From the NCBI RefSeq assembly GCF_018130245.1, contig NZ_JAFCKP010000002.1, positions 124,001 to 188,000 of the forward strand: a DNA stretch of 64,000 nt, in the 5' to 3' direction. The position numbers were made by a program, and so were the translations under genes. Shown here piece by piece: positions 18,178 through 25,520 of this stretch; the first letter of the stretch is position 1; the number at the start of each line of letters is the position of its first letter. Below the pieces are notes generated by a model. The model was not told the DNA's origin. It saw only the letters and a program-made list of their open reading frames with translations, and did no database searches. Source of the stretch: Bradyrhizobium sp. SZCCT0231 (GTDB taxonomy: Bacteria; Pseudomonadota; Alphaproteobacteria; Rhizobiales; Xanthobacteraceae).

Positions 18178-18339
18178 ATGTTTGCAGTTCTGGTTTTGAT
18201 TTCGATTTTTGCAGCTGGCTTTTGCTGTGGCTATGGTGTGCGGGCGTGGCGCTCGCGCAAGCGATCGGCGCGATATCGTCTTTATGCGCCCTACACGCCG
18301 GCATCGACGGGAGCCAGGCAAAGCGAGCATCCATCGTAG
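18178..18339 (+). CDS. 53-residue single-membrane-span protein
   Basis: A short frame of 53 codons: MFAVLVLISIFAAGFCCGYG, then VRAWRSRKRSARYRLYAPY and a polar tail ending QSEHPS. One membrane helix (about 3-19) with a double cysteine is followed by a strongly basic juxtamembrane stretch, so the C-terminus should be cytoplasmic. I recognise this architecture as a small protein common in Bradyrhizobium, of unknown role. The start is ATG at 18178 and the stop TAG at 18337. A frame from 18132 in another phase overlaps it and looks non-coding. Confidence 0.65.
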   Translation: MFAVLVLISIFAAGFCCGYGVRAWRSRKRSARYRLYAPYTPASTGARQSEHPS

Positions 18340-18447
18340 TGGCAGAACCATGGGCGCGATGTTGAGCTGGAGCAGATCTTGGCTTGCGGTCGGTCGGATA
18401 ACCATGTGCAGTTAGGTTAACATGGTGCGCTCCTTGAGAGCTTCGGC

Positions 18448-18471
18448 AAGGCAACCTAAAAGGCAACCTAA
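18448..18471. repeat. Perfect 12-bp tandem duplication
   Basis: The word aaggcaacctaa occurs twice head-to-tail (18448-18459 and 18460-18471) in the gap between two micro-genes, about 70 bp upstream of the second. It could be a regulatory direct repeat or a simple slippage duplication. Confidence 0.6.
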
Positions 18472-18538
18472 ACGTATCAGTTCATGGCGAGAGTTTAGCC
18501 GCCTCGATATTTTTCGCGGCTCGCATAGGTGGGCGTGA

Positions 18539-18670
18539 ATGGCGTATTTGATTGCGTTGCTGGGCGCGACTTTCGTCCTCATTTTGATCGCATTTGTTCG
18601 TACCTTTGATCGGCGGCCGAAGGATCTTCCGGGCCCCTGGATCCTGAACGAGGGCCATTCGAATGACTGA
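18539..18670 (+). CDS. 43-residue membrane protein coupled to next gene
   Basis: A 43-codon frame, MAYLIALLGATFVLILIAFV then RTFDRRPKDLPGPWILNEGH and SND. One membrane helix (about 2-20) precedes a short basic/polar cytoplasmic or periplasmic tail. The ATG at 18539 has a good ribosome site (aggtggg) about 4-5 nt upstream. Its TGA (18668-18670) lies inside the next gene, which starts at 18663, giving an 8-bp overlap and likely translational coupling. The coupling and ribosome site are the main reasons to believe it is real. Function unknown. Confidence 0.6.
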   Translation: MAYLIALLGATFVLILIAFVRTFDRRPKDLPGPWILNEGHSND

Positions 18671-18953
18671 TCCAAGGCACAACGCGCCCCGCAGATATTT
18701 CGTCGACGCCCAGGGGCATCGTGTTCTGATCGGCCTGTCTCCGGAAGAGACGGCAGAGTTCGAGGCGCTCGATCTTGCGCCGAACGAGACAGTGCAATTC
18801 GCATCCGAGATCTGCGTGAGCGAAGGAACTGCTGCCACGCACGAAACTCGCTGGGTCGAGCTCTATTCCAAGCACGAAGGAGCCTGGCGGACGTGGATCG
18901 CACAAAACCAGGCAGGACGGGCGCAGGATTTAGGCTTTGTTAACTATGTCTGA
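18663..18953 (+). CDS. Hypothetical cytoplasmic protein, 96 residues
   Basis: A 96-residue protein without signal peptide or membrane segment and with a balanced acidic composition. A beta-rich opening (RRYFVDAQGHRVLIGLSPEE) is followed by a helix (TAEFEALDLAPNE) and a segment with several tryptophans (TRWVELYSKHEGAWRTWIAQ). I recognise no domain. It overlaps the 43-residue membrane protein gene by 8 bp, so the two are probably co-translated and may act together. The next gene begins 32 bp downstream on the same strand. Confidence 0.6.
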   Translation: MTDPRHNAPRRYFVDAQGHRVLIGLSPEETAEFEALDLAPNETVQFASEICVSEGTAATHETRWVELYSKHEGAWRTWIAQNQAGRAQDLGFVNYV

Positions 18954-18985
18954 CCGATGGTAGCCGCCTGGATCTCGAATGTGGG

Positions 18986-19411
18986 ATGGCCCAGATGTTT
19001 CAGCTGTTCCTGAGAGCGCGCGCACACAATCTTCTCGGCTCCCGCCGCGAGGACAAAGGCTTCAAAGCCCGCTCCGTCGAGCGCGATGCGGAGACCGACC
19101 GCGTGCGGATCGGTGCCGTCGTGGCGGCGATCGAAACAGCGTTGCAGGAGGCGGAGAGGGAGCAGGCCGGGCTCAACCGGCGTGTTGACGATGCGCTTGC
19201 GCGTGCGTCCGTCACCTTCGGAAACGGCACCGATGAATATCTCGAGCGGGAAGCGCTCGATAATTATCATCAGGATCTCTTCGCGGCCGACATCTCGAAC
19301 GGCCAGCGACGGCTCAAGGAACTGGCCAGCACCATTGCCCACTTGAAGTTCGTCAAGACCGCAATGCTCACGCGTTTCCCGGATTTCAAGCCGCCGCAGC
19401 TCAACAGCTAG
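18986..19411 (+). CDS. Hypothetical coiled-coil-like protein
   Basis: A 141-residue soluble protein, almost entirely helical and charged. The central stretch (VVAAIETALQEAEREQAGLN, then RRVDDALARA) and the later RRLKELASTIAHLKFVKTA suggest two long amphipathic helices that could form a coiled coil. No catalytic motif is visible. The start is either ATG 18986 or ATG 18995; the second is better spaced from an upstream ggga. It follows the 96-residue gene by 32 bp and may belong to the same transcript. I know similar proteins only as unnamed Bradyrhizobium hypotheticals. Confidence 0.6.
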   Translation: MAQMFQLFLRARAHNLLGSRREDKGFKARSVERDAETDRVRIGAVVAAIETALQEAEREQAGLNRRVDDALARASVTFGNGTDEYLEREALDNYHQDLFAADISNGQRRLKELASTIAHLKFVKTAMLTRFPDFKPPQLNS

Positions 19412-19547
19412 TAGCGGGGATCTTGCTGCGCGCTCTGCGGCACACAGGGCAGGCCACGTGACAATCCAGCACCGCTTTGCCGTTGGGCGCTTCCATCCTT
19501 TTTGATATGCTTCCGGTAAGAAGTCCCGGATTTGAAGGAGCGAAGAG

Positions 19548-19826
19548 GTGCCGGTCAAGAATTTGCGGACATTGGTTGGATTGGCATGTGTCTTGATCCT
19601 GGCGGCGCCGGCGACGGCCTCGGCCATCACCGTCGAGGTGGCGCGCGCATGCGACGCGGCGGTGGCCAAGGCCTTTCCGCCCAGACAAATCGGCAATCCC
19701 GCGGCCGGGAGCGCCAAGGGAACGGGCAAGGATCAGCGCGAATACTTCCAGAAATGTGTCGCCAACAACGGCAAGGTCGACGACATGCCGGCGGACGCGC
19801 CAAAGGACAACAAGCCGGCCAAATAG
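19548..19826 (+). CDS. Small secreted protein with two cysteines
   Basis: A 92-residue protein with a Sec signal peptide (VPVKNLRTLVGLACVLILA, then APATASA). The mature part of about 67 residues contains a Cys pair (RACDAAV and FQKCVANNG) that could form one disulfide. The C-terminus is Lys/Asp/Pro-rich. The start is GTG at 19548, supported by aaggag 7 nt upstream; no ATG fits. It converges on the one-TM protein gene 17 bp away. No family is recognised; a periplasmic location is the only firm inference. Confidence 0.6.
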   Translation: MPVKNLRTLVGLACVLILAAPATASAITVEVARACDAAVAKAFPPRQIGNPAAGSAKGTGKDQREYFQKCVANNGKVDDMPADAPKDNKPAK

Positions 19827-19843
19827 GAAACGGGGAGGCTGCG

Positions 19844-21025
19844 CTAGCGTCGGGGCGGCGGGCAGGGCGAGTAGAACGCGCCGTTGGCCGCATTGATGCG
19901 TTCGACGCATTGATTGGGATCGGTGATCGTTCCAGCCACGGTGAAGTCGTAGCCCATGCCCTTGACGACGACGATGTAGCGGCCGGGCGCGAGCGTAAAG
20001 CCGTCTTGCTCCGGCTGGAGCAATAGCATCCTCGACTGGTCTTCGATCGGACCTACCTTGTAGGGGTAGGACATGCTGCGGATGACCCAGGAATCGCCGG
20101 CGCTGACCATGGAGGCTTTCCCGGTGGCATCGACGCCCATGGCACGGGAGACTTTCGCGACCACCCGAACTTCGGTCCCGCTTGCATCGACACCCCCGTC
20201 GGGCCTGAAGACGATGAATTTGATATCGCCGTCCGGCAATGTGGTCACGCTCGGCGTGTTGATGGCGGCGGAGATCGCGACGCGCCGGTCCGGGATTTTT
20301 CCAGGTACCGGCTTGAGCTCATGGAGCTGACCCTCGCTCAAGGCGTAGACGCCGAACGTCGTCGGCAATGGCATCGAGGGGTGCGCAGCTGGCCCCGGCT
20401 CCTTTGAGCTGTCAGGCGTTCGTTCGACGGTCTCGCCCACCGAGGGAGTCGGGATCGCGGTTGGTTGAGGCTCCGGACTCTTCGGCGCACGCTCGGACGG
20501 CGGCGCCACCTGCGACAATGCGGCCAGTTGTGTCTTCAGCCGTGGCCAATAGACGACCGCGGTACTGGCGCCCGCCATGACCAGGAGGATGGCGGTCAGT
20601 CGAACGAGAGAATTGAAGGCGCCGCTCCGTTTGGGTTGGTCGAGCGATCTCGGCGGTGTGGCAGGATGGCGCGGCGCCTCGGCAGCCGTCGGAATGGGCG
20701 GAGGAACAGGGACGTTGACCGCCGGAGAATTCGCCGCGGAGGCTGCGGCAGCCTTTGGCGGTGAGGATGTTCCGCTTCGTTCAAAGGACTGCTCGACCTC
20801 CCCAATGGCGCGTTCGAGGACTTGCTGGAGCGCTCGCGCTTCCCGCGCATCGGCGTGGGTGAATTGTTCCAGAAGCTTGATACGCGCCAACTCGTACACG
20901 ACATCCCGCATCTGCCCGGGGTCGTCGGAGATTTCGCGGATCCGCTCTGTCAGCAGGCGGACAAGTCCGGCCTTGATCTCTTGCGCCGTCGAGGCGTTGG
21001 CTGCTGTGTCGCCGGGCTCCGTCAT
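19844..21025 (-). CDS. One-TM anchored hypothetical protein
   Basis: A 393-residue protein. The N-terminal cytoplasmic part has a helical segment (about 12-80: IKAGLVRLLTERIREISDDP, then ELARIKLLEQF) and a Pro/Ala-rich linker. One membrane helix follows at about 137-157 (LVRLTAILLVMAGASTAVVYW), then a second Pro-rich linker and a C-terminal beta-rich extracytoplasmic domain (about 220-393) with two cysteines (NQCVERI and YSPCPP). Start at ATG 21025; a TTG one codon earlier is possible. The layout resembles envelope-spanning sensor or scaffold proteins, but I recognise no named domain. It is divergent from the small secreted protein at 21212. Confidence 0.7.
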   Translation of the reverse strand: MTEPGDTAANASTAQEIKAGLVRLLTERIREISDDPGQMRDVVYELARIKLLEQFTHADAREARALQQVLERAIGEVEQSFERSGTSSPPKAAAASAANSPAVNVPVPPPIPTAAEAPRHPATPPRSLDQPKRSGAFNSLVRLTAILLVMAGASTAVVYWPRLKTQLAALSQVAPPSERAPKSPEPQPTAIPTPSVGETVERTPDSSKEPGPAAHPSMPLPTTFGVYALSEGQLHELKPVPGKIPDRRVAISAAINTPSVTTLPDGDIKFIVFRPDGGVDASGTEVRVVAKVSRAMGVDATGKASMVSAGDSWVIRSMSYPYKVGPIEDQSRMLLLQPEQDGFTLAPGRYIVVVKGMGYDFTVAGTITDPNQCVERINAANGAFYSPCPPPRR

Positions 21026-21211
21026 CAAGGCCGATCAACTAGCCCGGATAGTGCTGTTTCGCTAGGCTTTTTCACCCGAATCCTGTTGGCCAAACGGCGG
21101 ACTGCTCCGATGGGGCCGACCTGCAAAGGTCCTGCGCGATCGTCTCGAAGAGCTTGCTTTTGGTCAGAAACCTGTGACATTTCGCCCAGCTCCTCTTTCC
21201 GGTGTTCGACC

Positions 21212-21460
21212 ATGCGCGGCATTTTGACAGCAATCATGTTCTCGGCCTTTCTGGTTCAGTCTGCTTCTGCGCAAGGGACCAAGGATCAGGCCAACACCAC
21301 CAGCTCCAGCATCGTGACGACATCCGATAAGAAGAAGCAGACCACCCAGGCTGCCTCGCGGCCCACCGCTGTCCGGAATGTGACTACGGGGAGCCTTCCG
21401 GCCGGACGGGCGGCCCAAGGCGTCTGGAGGGATGGCAAGCTGATCGCGGTGCCTCGCTGA
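21212..21460 (+). CDS. Small secreted protein, A-Q-G family
   Basis: An 82-residue protein with a signal peptide (MRGILTAIMFSAFLVQSASA) cleaved before QGTKD. The mature part of about 62 residues is Ser/Thr/Lys-rich and ends in a more ordered GVWRDGKLIAVPR. It is preceded by tcctctttcc and a divergent gene. The frame is open far upstream but only the part from 21212 is secretory and coding-like. The QGTKD start of the mature protein is identical to that of the gene at 17129. Function unknown; probably periplasmic. Confidence 0.65.
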   Translation: MRGILTAIMFSAFLVQSASAQGTKDQANTTSSSIVTTSDKKKQTTQAASRPTAVRNVTTGSLPAGRAAQGVWRDGKLIAVPR

Positions 21461-21557
21461 GGTCACCCGTGCCTCGGTGGGGTCACGCAACGAACCGTGA
21501 TGCCGCCGTGAAGGAACGGTGGTCGCCTCCCTGACGTTCTTACTCGGGAGATCTCGC

Positions 21558-21803
21558 ATGAAACGATTAGTCTTGATCACACTCGCGCTTGTCGTGTCTG
21601 CTGCCAGCGCCTGGGCCCAGGGCGTCAATGACCCCTCGTCGCCCAATCGTAACGTGATCATCGTCAACCCGTCGCAGCCCGCGCCCCCCAACGCGACGCC
21701 GAATATTCCGAGCCGGATCGAACCTCCCGTGACGACTTACGGACGGGCCCGGCCCTATCGCGGGAACACAACGCGGGGCAGCGGGTCGAGCCGTCGCTAT
21801 TAG
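21558..21803 (+). CDS. Small secreted Pro/Asn-rich protein
   Basis: An 81-residue protein with a signal peptide (MKRLVLITLALVVSAASAWA) cleaved before QGVND. The mature part is Pro-, Asn- and Arg-rich (NPSQPAPPNATPNIPSRIEP) and ends with a basic Gly/Arg/Ser tail. The ATG at 21558 has gggag 7 nt upstream; a frame extension to 21519 is not secretory. It is the second of two small secreted genes in tandem, 97 bp after the first, and is followed by a palindromic repeat. No domain recognised. Confidence 0.65.
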   Translation: MKRLVLITLALVVSAASAWAQGVNDPSSPNRNVIIVNPSQPAPPNATPNIPSRIEPPVTTYGRARPYRGNTTRGSGSSRRY

Positions 21804-21843
21804 AGCGGAATGGCCTCAGGGTGAATCGATTGCCGCTCGTTCA

Positions 21844-21960
21844 CCTCTCCCGCTTGCGGGAGAGGTCGGCGCGAAGCGCCGGGTGAGGGCTTTCTCCTCT
21901 TGGGGATTGTCCCATTGCGGAAGCACCCTCTCCCCAACCCTCTCCCGCAAGCGGGAGAGG
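21844..21960. repeat. Dispersed inverted repeat
   Basis: Two 22-bp near-palindromes, cctctcccgcttgcgggagagg (split here as cctctcccgc + ttgcgggagagg) at 21844-21865 and a cctctcccgc + aagcgggagagg copy at 21939-21960, flank about 73 bp. They pair with each other and each can fold alone. The same design appears at 56506, so this is a dispersed repeat family. It ends the rightward small-gene group and faces the leftward gene at 22045. Confidence 0.8.
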
Positions 21961-22044
21961 GAGCGCACCTCCGTCGTTGCAGCGATCAAGCCTCATCTCA
22001 TCATCATGCTTTAGTCGCGCTGAACACCAAGATTGCAGGCCGAA

Positions 22045-22422
22045 TTATTGCGGATTGACCTCGACCTCCAGGGTCGATGTCCCTGCAGCGTGACGGTTCT
22101 TGCCCGAGATCAGCAGCGTGAACTTGTCGGAGCCGCGCGCCTCGTTTTCTGCCGAATAGCGGAAGCCGGACCCGACCACCGCCAATTGTCCCCGTGATGG
22201 CCCGCTCACGACCGATACCTTGAAGATCTGCATGTACGACCAACGCAGTCCCTGGATGCAGTCGGCTCCAGGGGCGATCGACATCGTCCATTTCACCGTA
22301 TCGTGCGACAAGGCGAACGGGGTCCGTTCCTTGATGCAGAGAGGACTGGCGTGAGCCACGAACCCAGGCATGGCGGACGCCGCAACGGCAACACCTAACA
22401 GCAATACCGGTCTTGCACGCAT
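22045..22422 (-). CDS. Hypothetical periplasmic protein
   Basis: A 125-residue protein with a signal peptide (MRARPVLLLGVAVAASAMPG, cleaved near AHA). The mature beta-rich domain of about 95 residues carries two cysteines (SPLCIKE and GADCIQG) and ends in a strand-rich segment (DKFTLLISGKNRHAAGTSTL). The ATG at 22422 has gtggag about 9 nt upstream; a GTG at 22437 would add five residues. The fold pattern suggests a small Ig-like domain, but I recognise no family. It stands alone between a repeat and a 357-bp non-coding gap. Confidence 0.6.
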   Translation of the reverse strand: MRARPVLLLGVAVAASAMPGFVAHASPLCIKERTPFALSHDTVKWTMSIAPGADCIQGLRWSYMQIFKVSVVSGPSRGQLAVVGSGFRYSAENEARGSDKFTLLISGKNRHAAGTSTLEVEVNPQ

Positions 22423-22779
22423 CCTCGGTAACTCCACGAGCGGATGCCGAAACTTAGCAGCAATGACCTAATGCGGTCTTAGAACGGAGCTGTTTGCCCT
22501 CAAGACCGATCATACGACGCGGATCTCAGGTACACCAATCATCCGGTCGACCTTTCCCTAATCATGTCATCCTACCCCTGTTTTGCCCGACGGATCAAAT
22601 CGAATTTCGGGAAAGTCGTAACCCATTGATTTGGCTGGTGCCGGCTACTGTGCATGGGGTTGTTTTTCGTATTTTTTTGAGGGGACGGCCCCGCGCTCTT
22701 AAAATGTTGCAATTGGCAACCGCATAAGCTGAAGTTGCGGCGGCCTCGCTGCTGCTCGGCCCACTTGGGAGTCGTCGGA
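22423..22779. other. AT-richer intergenic region
   Basis: 357 bp between divergent genes. It contains a T-rich tract (about 22660-22680) and a small hairpin gttgc-aattg-gcaac at 22706-22720. No open frame looks coding. Promoters for both flanking genes are expected here. Confidence 0.4.
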
Positions 22780-23226
22780 GTGCGATCCACTCGCCGCAGG
22801 TCCGTATCAGATCGCTGGATATCGGGGCGCGCGCCGGTTAAGGCGACCGTGGCCGCCGCTTTCGGATTGGCCCTCTATGCCTGTCCGCTTCCCTGCCTCG
22901 CTCAGACCGAGCCGGAGCCGTCCGTCAGTGACTATCTTCCACCAAGCGAGCCGGAAATTTCGCGCGACGAATGGCGGCAGCGGATCGAGGACGCACGGCG
23001 CCGCGCCAAGGAGGTTGCGCGCGAGCGGCGGGAGCATCCGGAGCCCTACAAGCCGATTCCGGAAGATCCGGACCTTGTCGCGACCGAACGTCTCCTCCGC
23101 GACGACAGCCTGCAGCGAGGCGACATCGTCGCGACCAAGAAAGGCATGTTCGTCTACCAGGGGCGATCCGACCAACCGCGCCGCGATCAGGACTTTGTGC
23201 CGGTCAATCCGAAATCGGTGCGCTGA
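22780..23226 (+). CDS. Hypothetical exported charged protein
   Basis: About 148 residues. An N-terminal hydrophobic stretch (ATVAAAFGLALYACPLPCLA) after a basic region suggests export, with cleavage before QTEPE. The mature protein is highly charged: a helical EWRQRIEDARRRAKEVARER segment, then YKPIPEDPDLVATERLLRDD and a compact end (GDIVATKKGMFVYQGR). I chose GTG 22780 because gggag lies 8 nt upstream; the frame runs back to 22735, and a later GTG at 22849 would leave no charged n-region. It converges on the next gene. No family recognised. Confidence 0.5.
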   Translation: MRSTRRRSVSDRWISGRAPVKATVAAAFGLALYACPLPCLAQTEPEPSVSDYLPPSEPEISRDEWRQRIEDARRRAKEVARERREHPEPYKPIPEDPDLVATERLLRDDSLQRGDIVATKKGMFVYQGRSDQPRRDQDFVPVNPKSVR

Positions 23227-23227
23227 G

Positions 23228-23890
23228 TTAGTACCGCCGCAAGATCTCGTTGAATTTGGGATCGGTCACTTTCGTCGTCTCGAGCAGCAGCGACTTGCCT
23301 TGCGGCGTTGCCTGCACATAGGCCGCGATCAGCAGAGGCTCGTAACGCGAACGATTGGCCAGCGCCGACCGGATGTCGGATTGCGCCAGCAGCTTGATTT
23401 CTTCGTCGGCTGCAGCGGCGCTCGAGGTCACGGTCTGGACGCGAGAGAAGGCAACGTCGATCGGCACCGACCCGGTCAAATAGGACATCTTCACCGCCGG
23501 CGTGACCGCCTCGCCGGCCTGGGCCTGTAGCGTGCCGAGCGTGAGCCACAGCGCGGGCCGGATCGGTGAGACTTTCAAGGCGGCCACGACCGCGGCCTGG
23601 ACCGTCTTGTTCTCGCTGGCCCTTCCGCCTGCGTCGATCGACGGACGGTGAAGAATGTCAGCGGCCATCGCCGCCGCATAATTCGCCAGCAGATCGCCAT
23701 CCCATGAGAAAGATGCCAGGCCGCCAGCGGCCGCCAGCCTGGCCTTATCGGGCGGAATCTCGCCCGAGAACAAGTCGCCGGCGCGAAAGCTCGGTCGTAC
23801 GAGATCGCCGTAGAACGCCATGCCGGCGTGAAGCGCCAGCACGGTCGCGGTGCAGATGCCGATGACGCGAAGCAGGTTGATGCGGGTCAT
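23228..23890 (-). CDS. Hypothetical one-TM protein of polysaccharide context
   Basis: A 220-residue protein with one N-terminal hydrophobic segment (about 6-28, LLRVIGICTATVLALHAGMA) and a mainly helical extracytoplasmic body. The segment AALKVSPIRPALWLTLGTLQ and the following YLTGSVPID resemble, in spacing and key residues, a region of the protein at 34843 in the exopolysaccharide locus, suggesting distant TPR-like relatives. It lies 61 bp downstream of the PPP-type phosphatase gene on the same strand and probably shares its transcript. Function unknown. Confidence 0.6.
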   Translation of the reverse strand: MTRINLLRVIGICTATVLALHAGMAFYGDLVRPSFRAGDLFSGEIPPDKARLAAAGGLASFSWDGDLLANYAAAMAADILHRPSIDAGGRASENKTVQAAVVAALKVSPIRPALWLTLGTLQAQAGEAVTPAVKMSYLTGSVPIDVAFSRVQTVTSSAAAADEEIKLLAQSDIRSALANRSRYEPLLIAAYVQATPQGKSLLLETTKVTDPKFNEILRRY

Positions 23891-23951
23891 GGAGGAATTG
23901 ACGAGGCTATTGCGGCGAGCCAGCGACGGGACCGAGATTCGTCCTGAGCTC

Positions 23952-24689
23952 TCAAATTGCGAGCAGACTATCGCCTTGGATCGTGAGCAGCGTCAAGTTT
24001 CCGGTCGCGTATGCGCCGGTGTCGATGTTGATGCGGTTCGGGCGGATATCGGGCGCGCTGACCGGCGTATGGCCGTGAACGATGTATTTGCCGAAGCGCT
24101 CCTCGGAGGCCAGGAATTCCTCGCGGATCCAGAGCAGGTCCTCATCCTTCTGGCGATCGAGCGGGATGCCCGGCTTGACGCCGGCATGGACGAAAAAGAA
24201 GTCGCCGCAGGTGAAGGACGAGGGCAATTGCTGGAGGAAGGCCAAGTGCTCCGGCGGCAGCGCGCGTCTCAATCCCTCGATCAGCTCGACCTGCTGCTCC
24301 GCGGACGGATTCATGGTCGGCGTGATGCCGTAGGAGACCAGCGTCAGCAGGCCGCCATAGTGGCGCCACTCCTGCAGGCGGGCGGGGTCCTTGAGCACCT
24401 CGAGCAGGAAGACCTCGTGGTTGCCCTTCAGACAAACCGTCTCGTGCGATTTCGAGCGTTCGATCAAGAGATCGAGGACGGCGCGCGAGTCCGGGCCGCG
24501 GTCGACATAGTCACCGAGAAAGACCTGAATGGCGCGTTCGGGGGCCGAGCGGGCAAGATCGACGTCGATGACGGTTAACAGCGATTGAAGCAAATCGGCG
24601 CGGCCATGCACGTCGCCGATCGCATAGACGCGAACGCCGTCGGGAAGCCGAGGCTTGGTCTTCTTGCGAAAGCGCGAGGAAAGGCCCAT
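23952..24689 (-). CDS. PPP-family metallophosphatase
   Basis: A 245-residue cytoplasmic serine/threonine-type phosphoprotein phosphatase of the calcineurin-like superfamily. The metal-binding motifs are all present: GDVHGR (25-30), GDYVDRG (59-65) and GNHE (89-92), with later histidines in FVHAG and HGHTP. The first two match bacterial PrpA-like or ApaH-like enzymes; the length fits bacterial PPP proteins. It is transcribed leftward with the hypothetical gene at 23228 and diverges from the BTLCP protease gene. It could reverse Ser/Thr or Tyr phosphorylation in envelope control, or act on nucleotides; the substrate cannot be read from sequence. Confidence 0.88.
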   Translation of the reverse strand: MGLSSRFRKKTKPRLPDGVRVYAIGDVHGRADLLQSLLTVIDVDLARSAPERAIQVFLGDYVDRGPDSRAVLDLLIERSKSHETVCLKGNHEVFLLEVLKDPARLQEWRHYGGLLTLVSYGITPTMNPSAEQQVELIEGLRRALPPEHLAFLQQLPSSFTCGDFFFVHAGVKPGIPLDRQKDEDLLWIREEFLASEERFGKYIVHGHTPVSAPDIRPNRINIDTGAYATGNLTLLTIQGDSLLAI

Positions 24690-24882
24690 CAGGTCGGTCG
24701 AATCGTATCCAGCGTCACGAGCGGAACGTCGTGACCGCTCTTAGCAGAACAAGTCACGCATCGGTATTCTTAATTGTCCCTGACCAACGCGCCCGCATTT
24801 TGATTAAAGCATCGCGCGGCCTTTGAGCCGTATTTCAAGACGTCTCGCGTAGCGTCTCCCCAACAAGAACGGGGGGCGCGAC

Positions 24883-25509
24883 ATGCGCAAAGTTGTAAAG
24901 TTCCTGGCGGCCGTGGCCGCTATCGTCGTTGCTGCGGGGGCGCAGCAGAGCGCGGAAGCCGCCTTTGTCGGCGCGCCCATGGGGCTGCGGGGTGCCATCC
25001 ACTACATCAAGTTCGATCAGCCGACGCTGGCACCGATGGCGTTCACCATCTTTTGCCTGAAGTACAAGGACGAGTGCAAGCCGCGGCCGCAGCAGATCGT
25101 CTTCCGGGGCGGACGGCTGAAGCTGACGGCCGAGCGCATGGCGCAGATGCAAGAGGTCAACCAGCGGGTCAATACCGCGATCCGTCCCGAGCCCAACCTG
25201 GAAGGGCTGCGCGGCGAGAAGTGGTTGCTGCATCCGGCGAGCGGCGATTGCAACGACTACGCTGTGACAAAACGCCACGATTTGATCGCCAAGGGCTTTC
25301 CGGCGCGCTCGGTGCTGCTCAGCGAAGTCGTGACCACCTGGGGCGAGCATCATCTCGTGGTCGTGGTGCGGACCTTCTCTGGCGATCTCGTGCTGGACAA
25401 TCTCTCCGGCCACATCATGCCCTGGTCGAAGAAGTCCTATCGCTGGGTCCGCATCCAGTCGCCCAAGAATCCGAACTACTGGGCCTCGCTCGGCGATCGC
25501 GCGGTCTGA
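24883..25509 (+). CDS. BTLCP-type transglutaminase-like cysteine proteinase
   Basis: A 208-residue exported protein with a signal peptide (about 1-27, cleaved after AEA). The fold is the bacterial transglutaminase-like cysteine proteinase (BTLCP, peptidase C93) type. A Cys123-His157-Asp172 triad can be placed in GDCNDYAVTKR, WGEHHLVVVV and DLVLDNL. In other bacteria such proteases (LapG is a relative) cleave surface adhesins or act near polysaccharide functions. The ATG at 24883 has ggggggcgcg upstream. It diverges from the phosphatase gene and converges, 11 bp apart, on an O-antigen-ligase-like gene. The substrate is unknown; no LapD-like partner is visible. Confidence 0.85.
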   Translation: MRKVVKFLAAVAAIVVAAGAQQSAEAAFVGAPMGLRGAIHYIKFDQPTLAPMAFTIFCLKYKDECKPRPQQIVFRGGRLKLTAERMAQMQEVNQRVNTAIRPEPNLEGLRGEKWLLHPASGDCNDYAVTKRHDLIAKGFPARSVLLSEVVTTWGEHHLVVVVRTFSGDLVLDNLSGHIMPWSKKSYRWVRIQSPKNPNYWASLGDRAV

Positions 25510-25520
25510 TCAACCGCGCT

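Noticed and set aside
17798-18199. A 133-codon rightward frame in the 17.6-18.2 kb gap
   Set aside because: Composition is Cys/Arg/Ser-rich, start lacks a ribosome site, and no segment resembles a known family.
18132-18365. A 77-codon frame overlapping the 53-residue membrane protein
   Set aside because: Trp/Cys-rich with no family pattern; the overlapping shorter frame from 18178 has the recognisable architecture.
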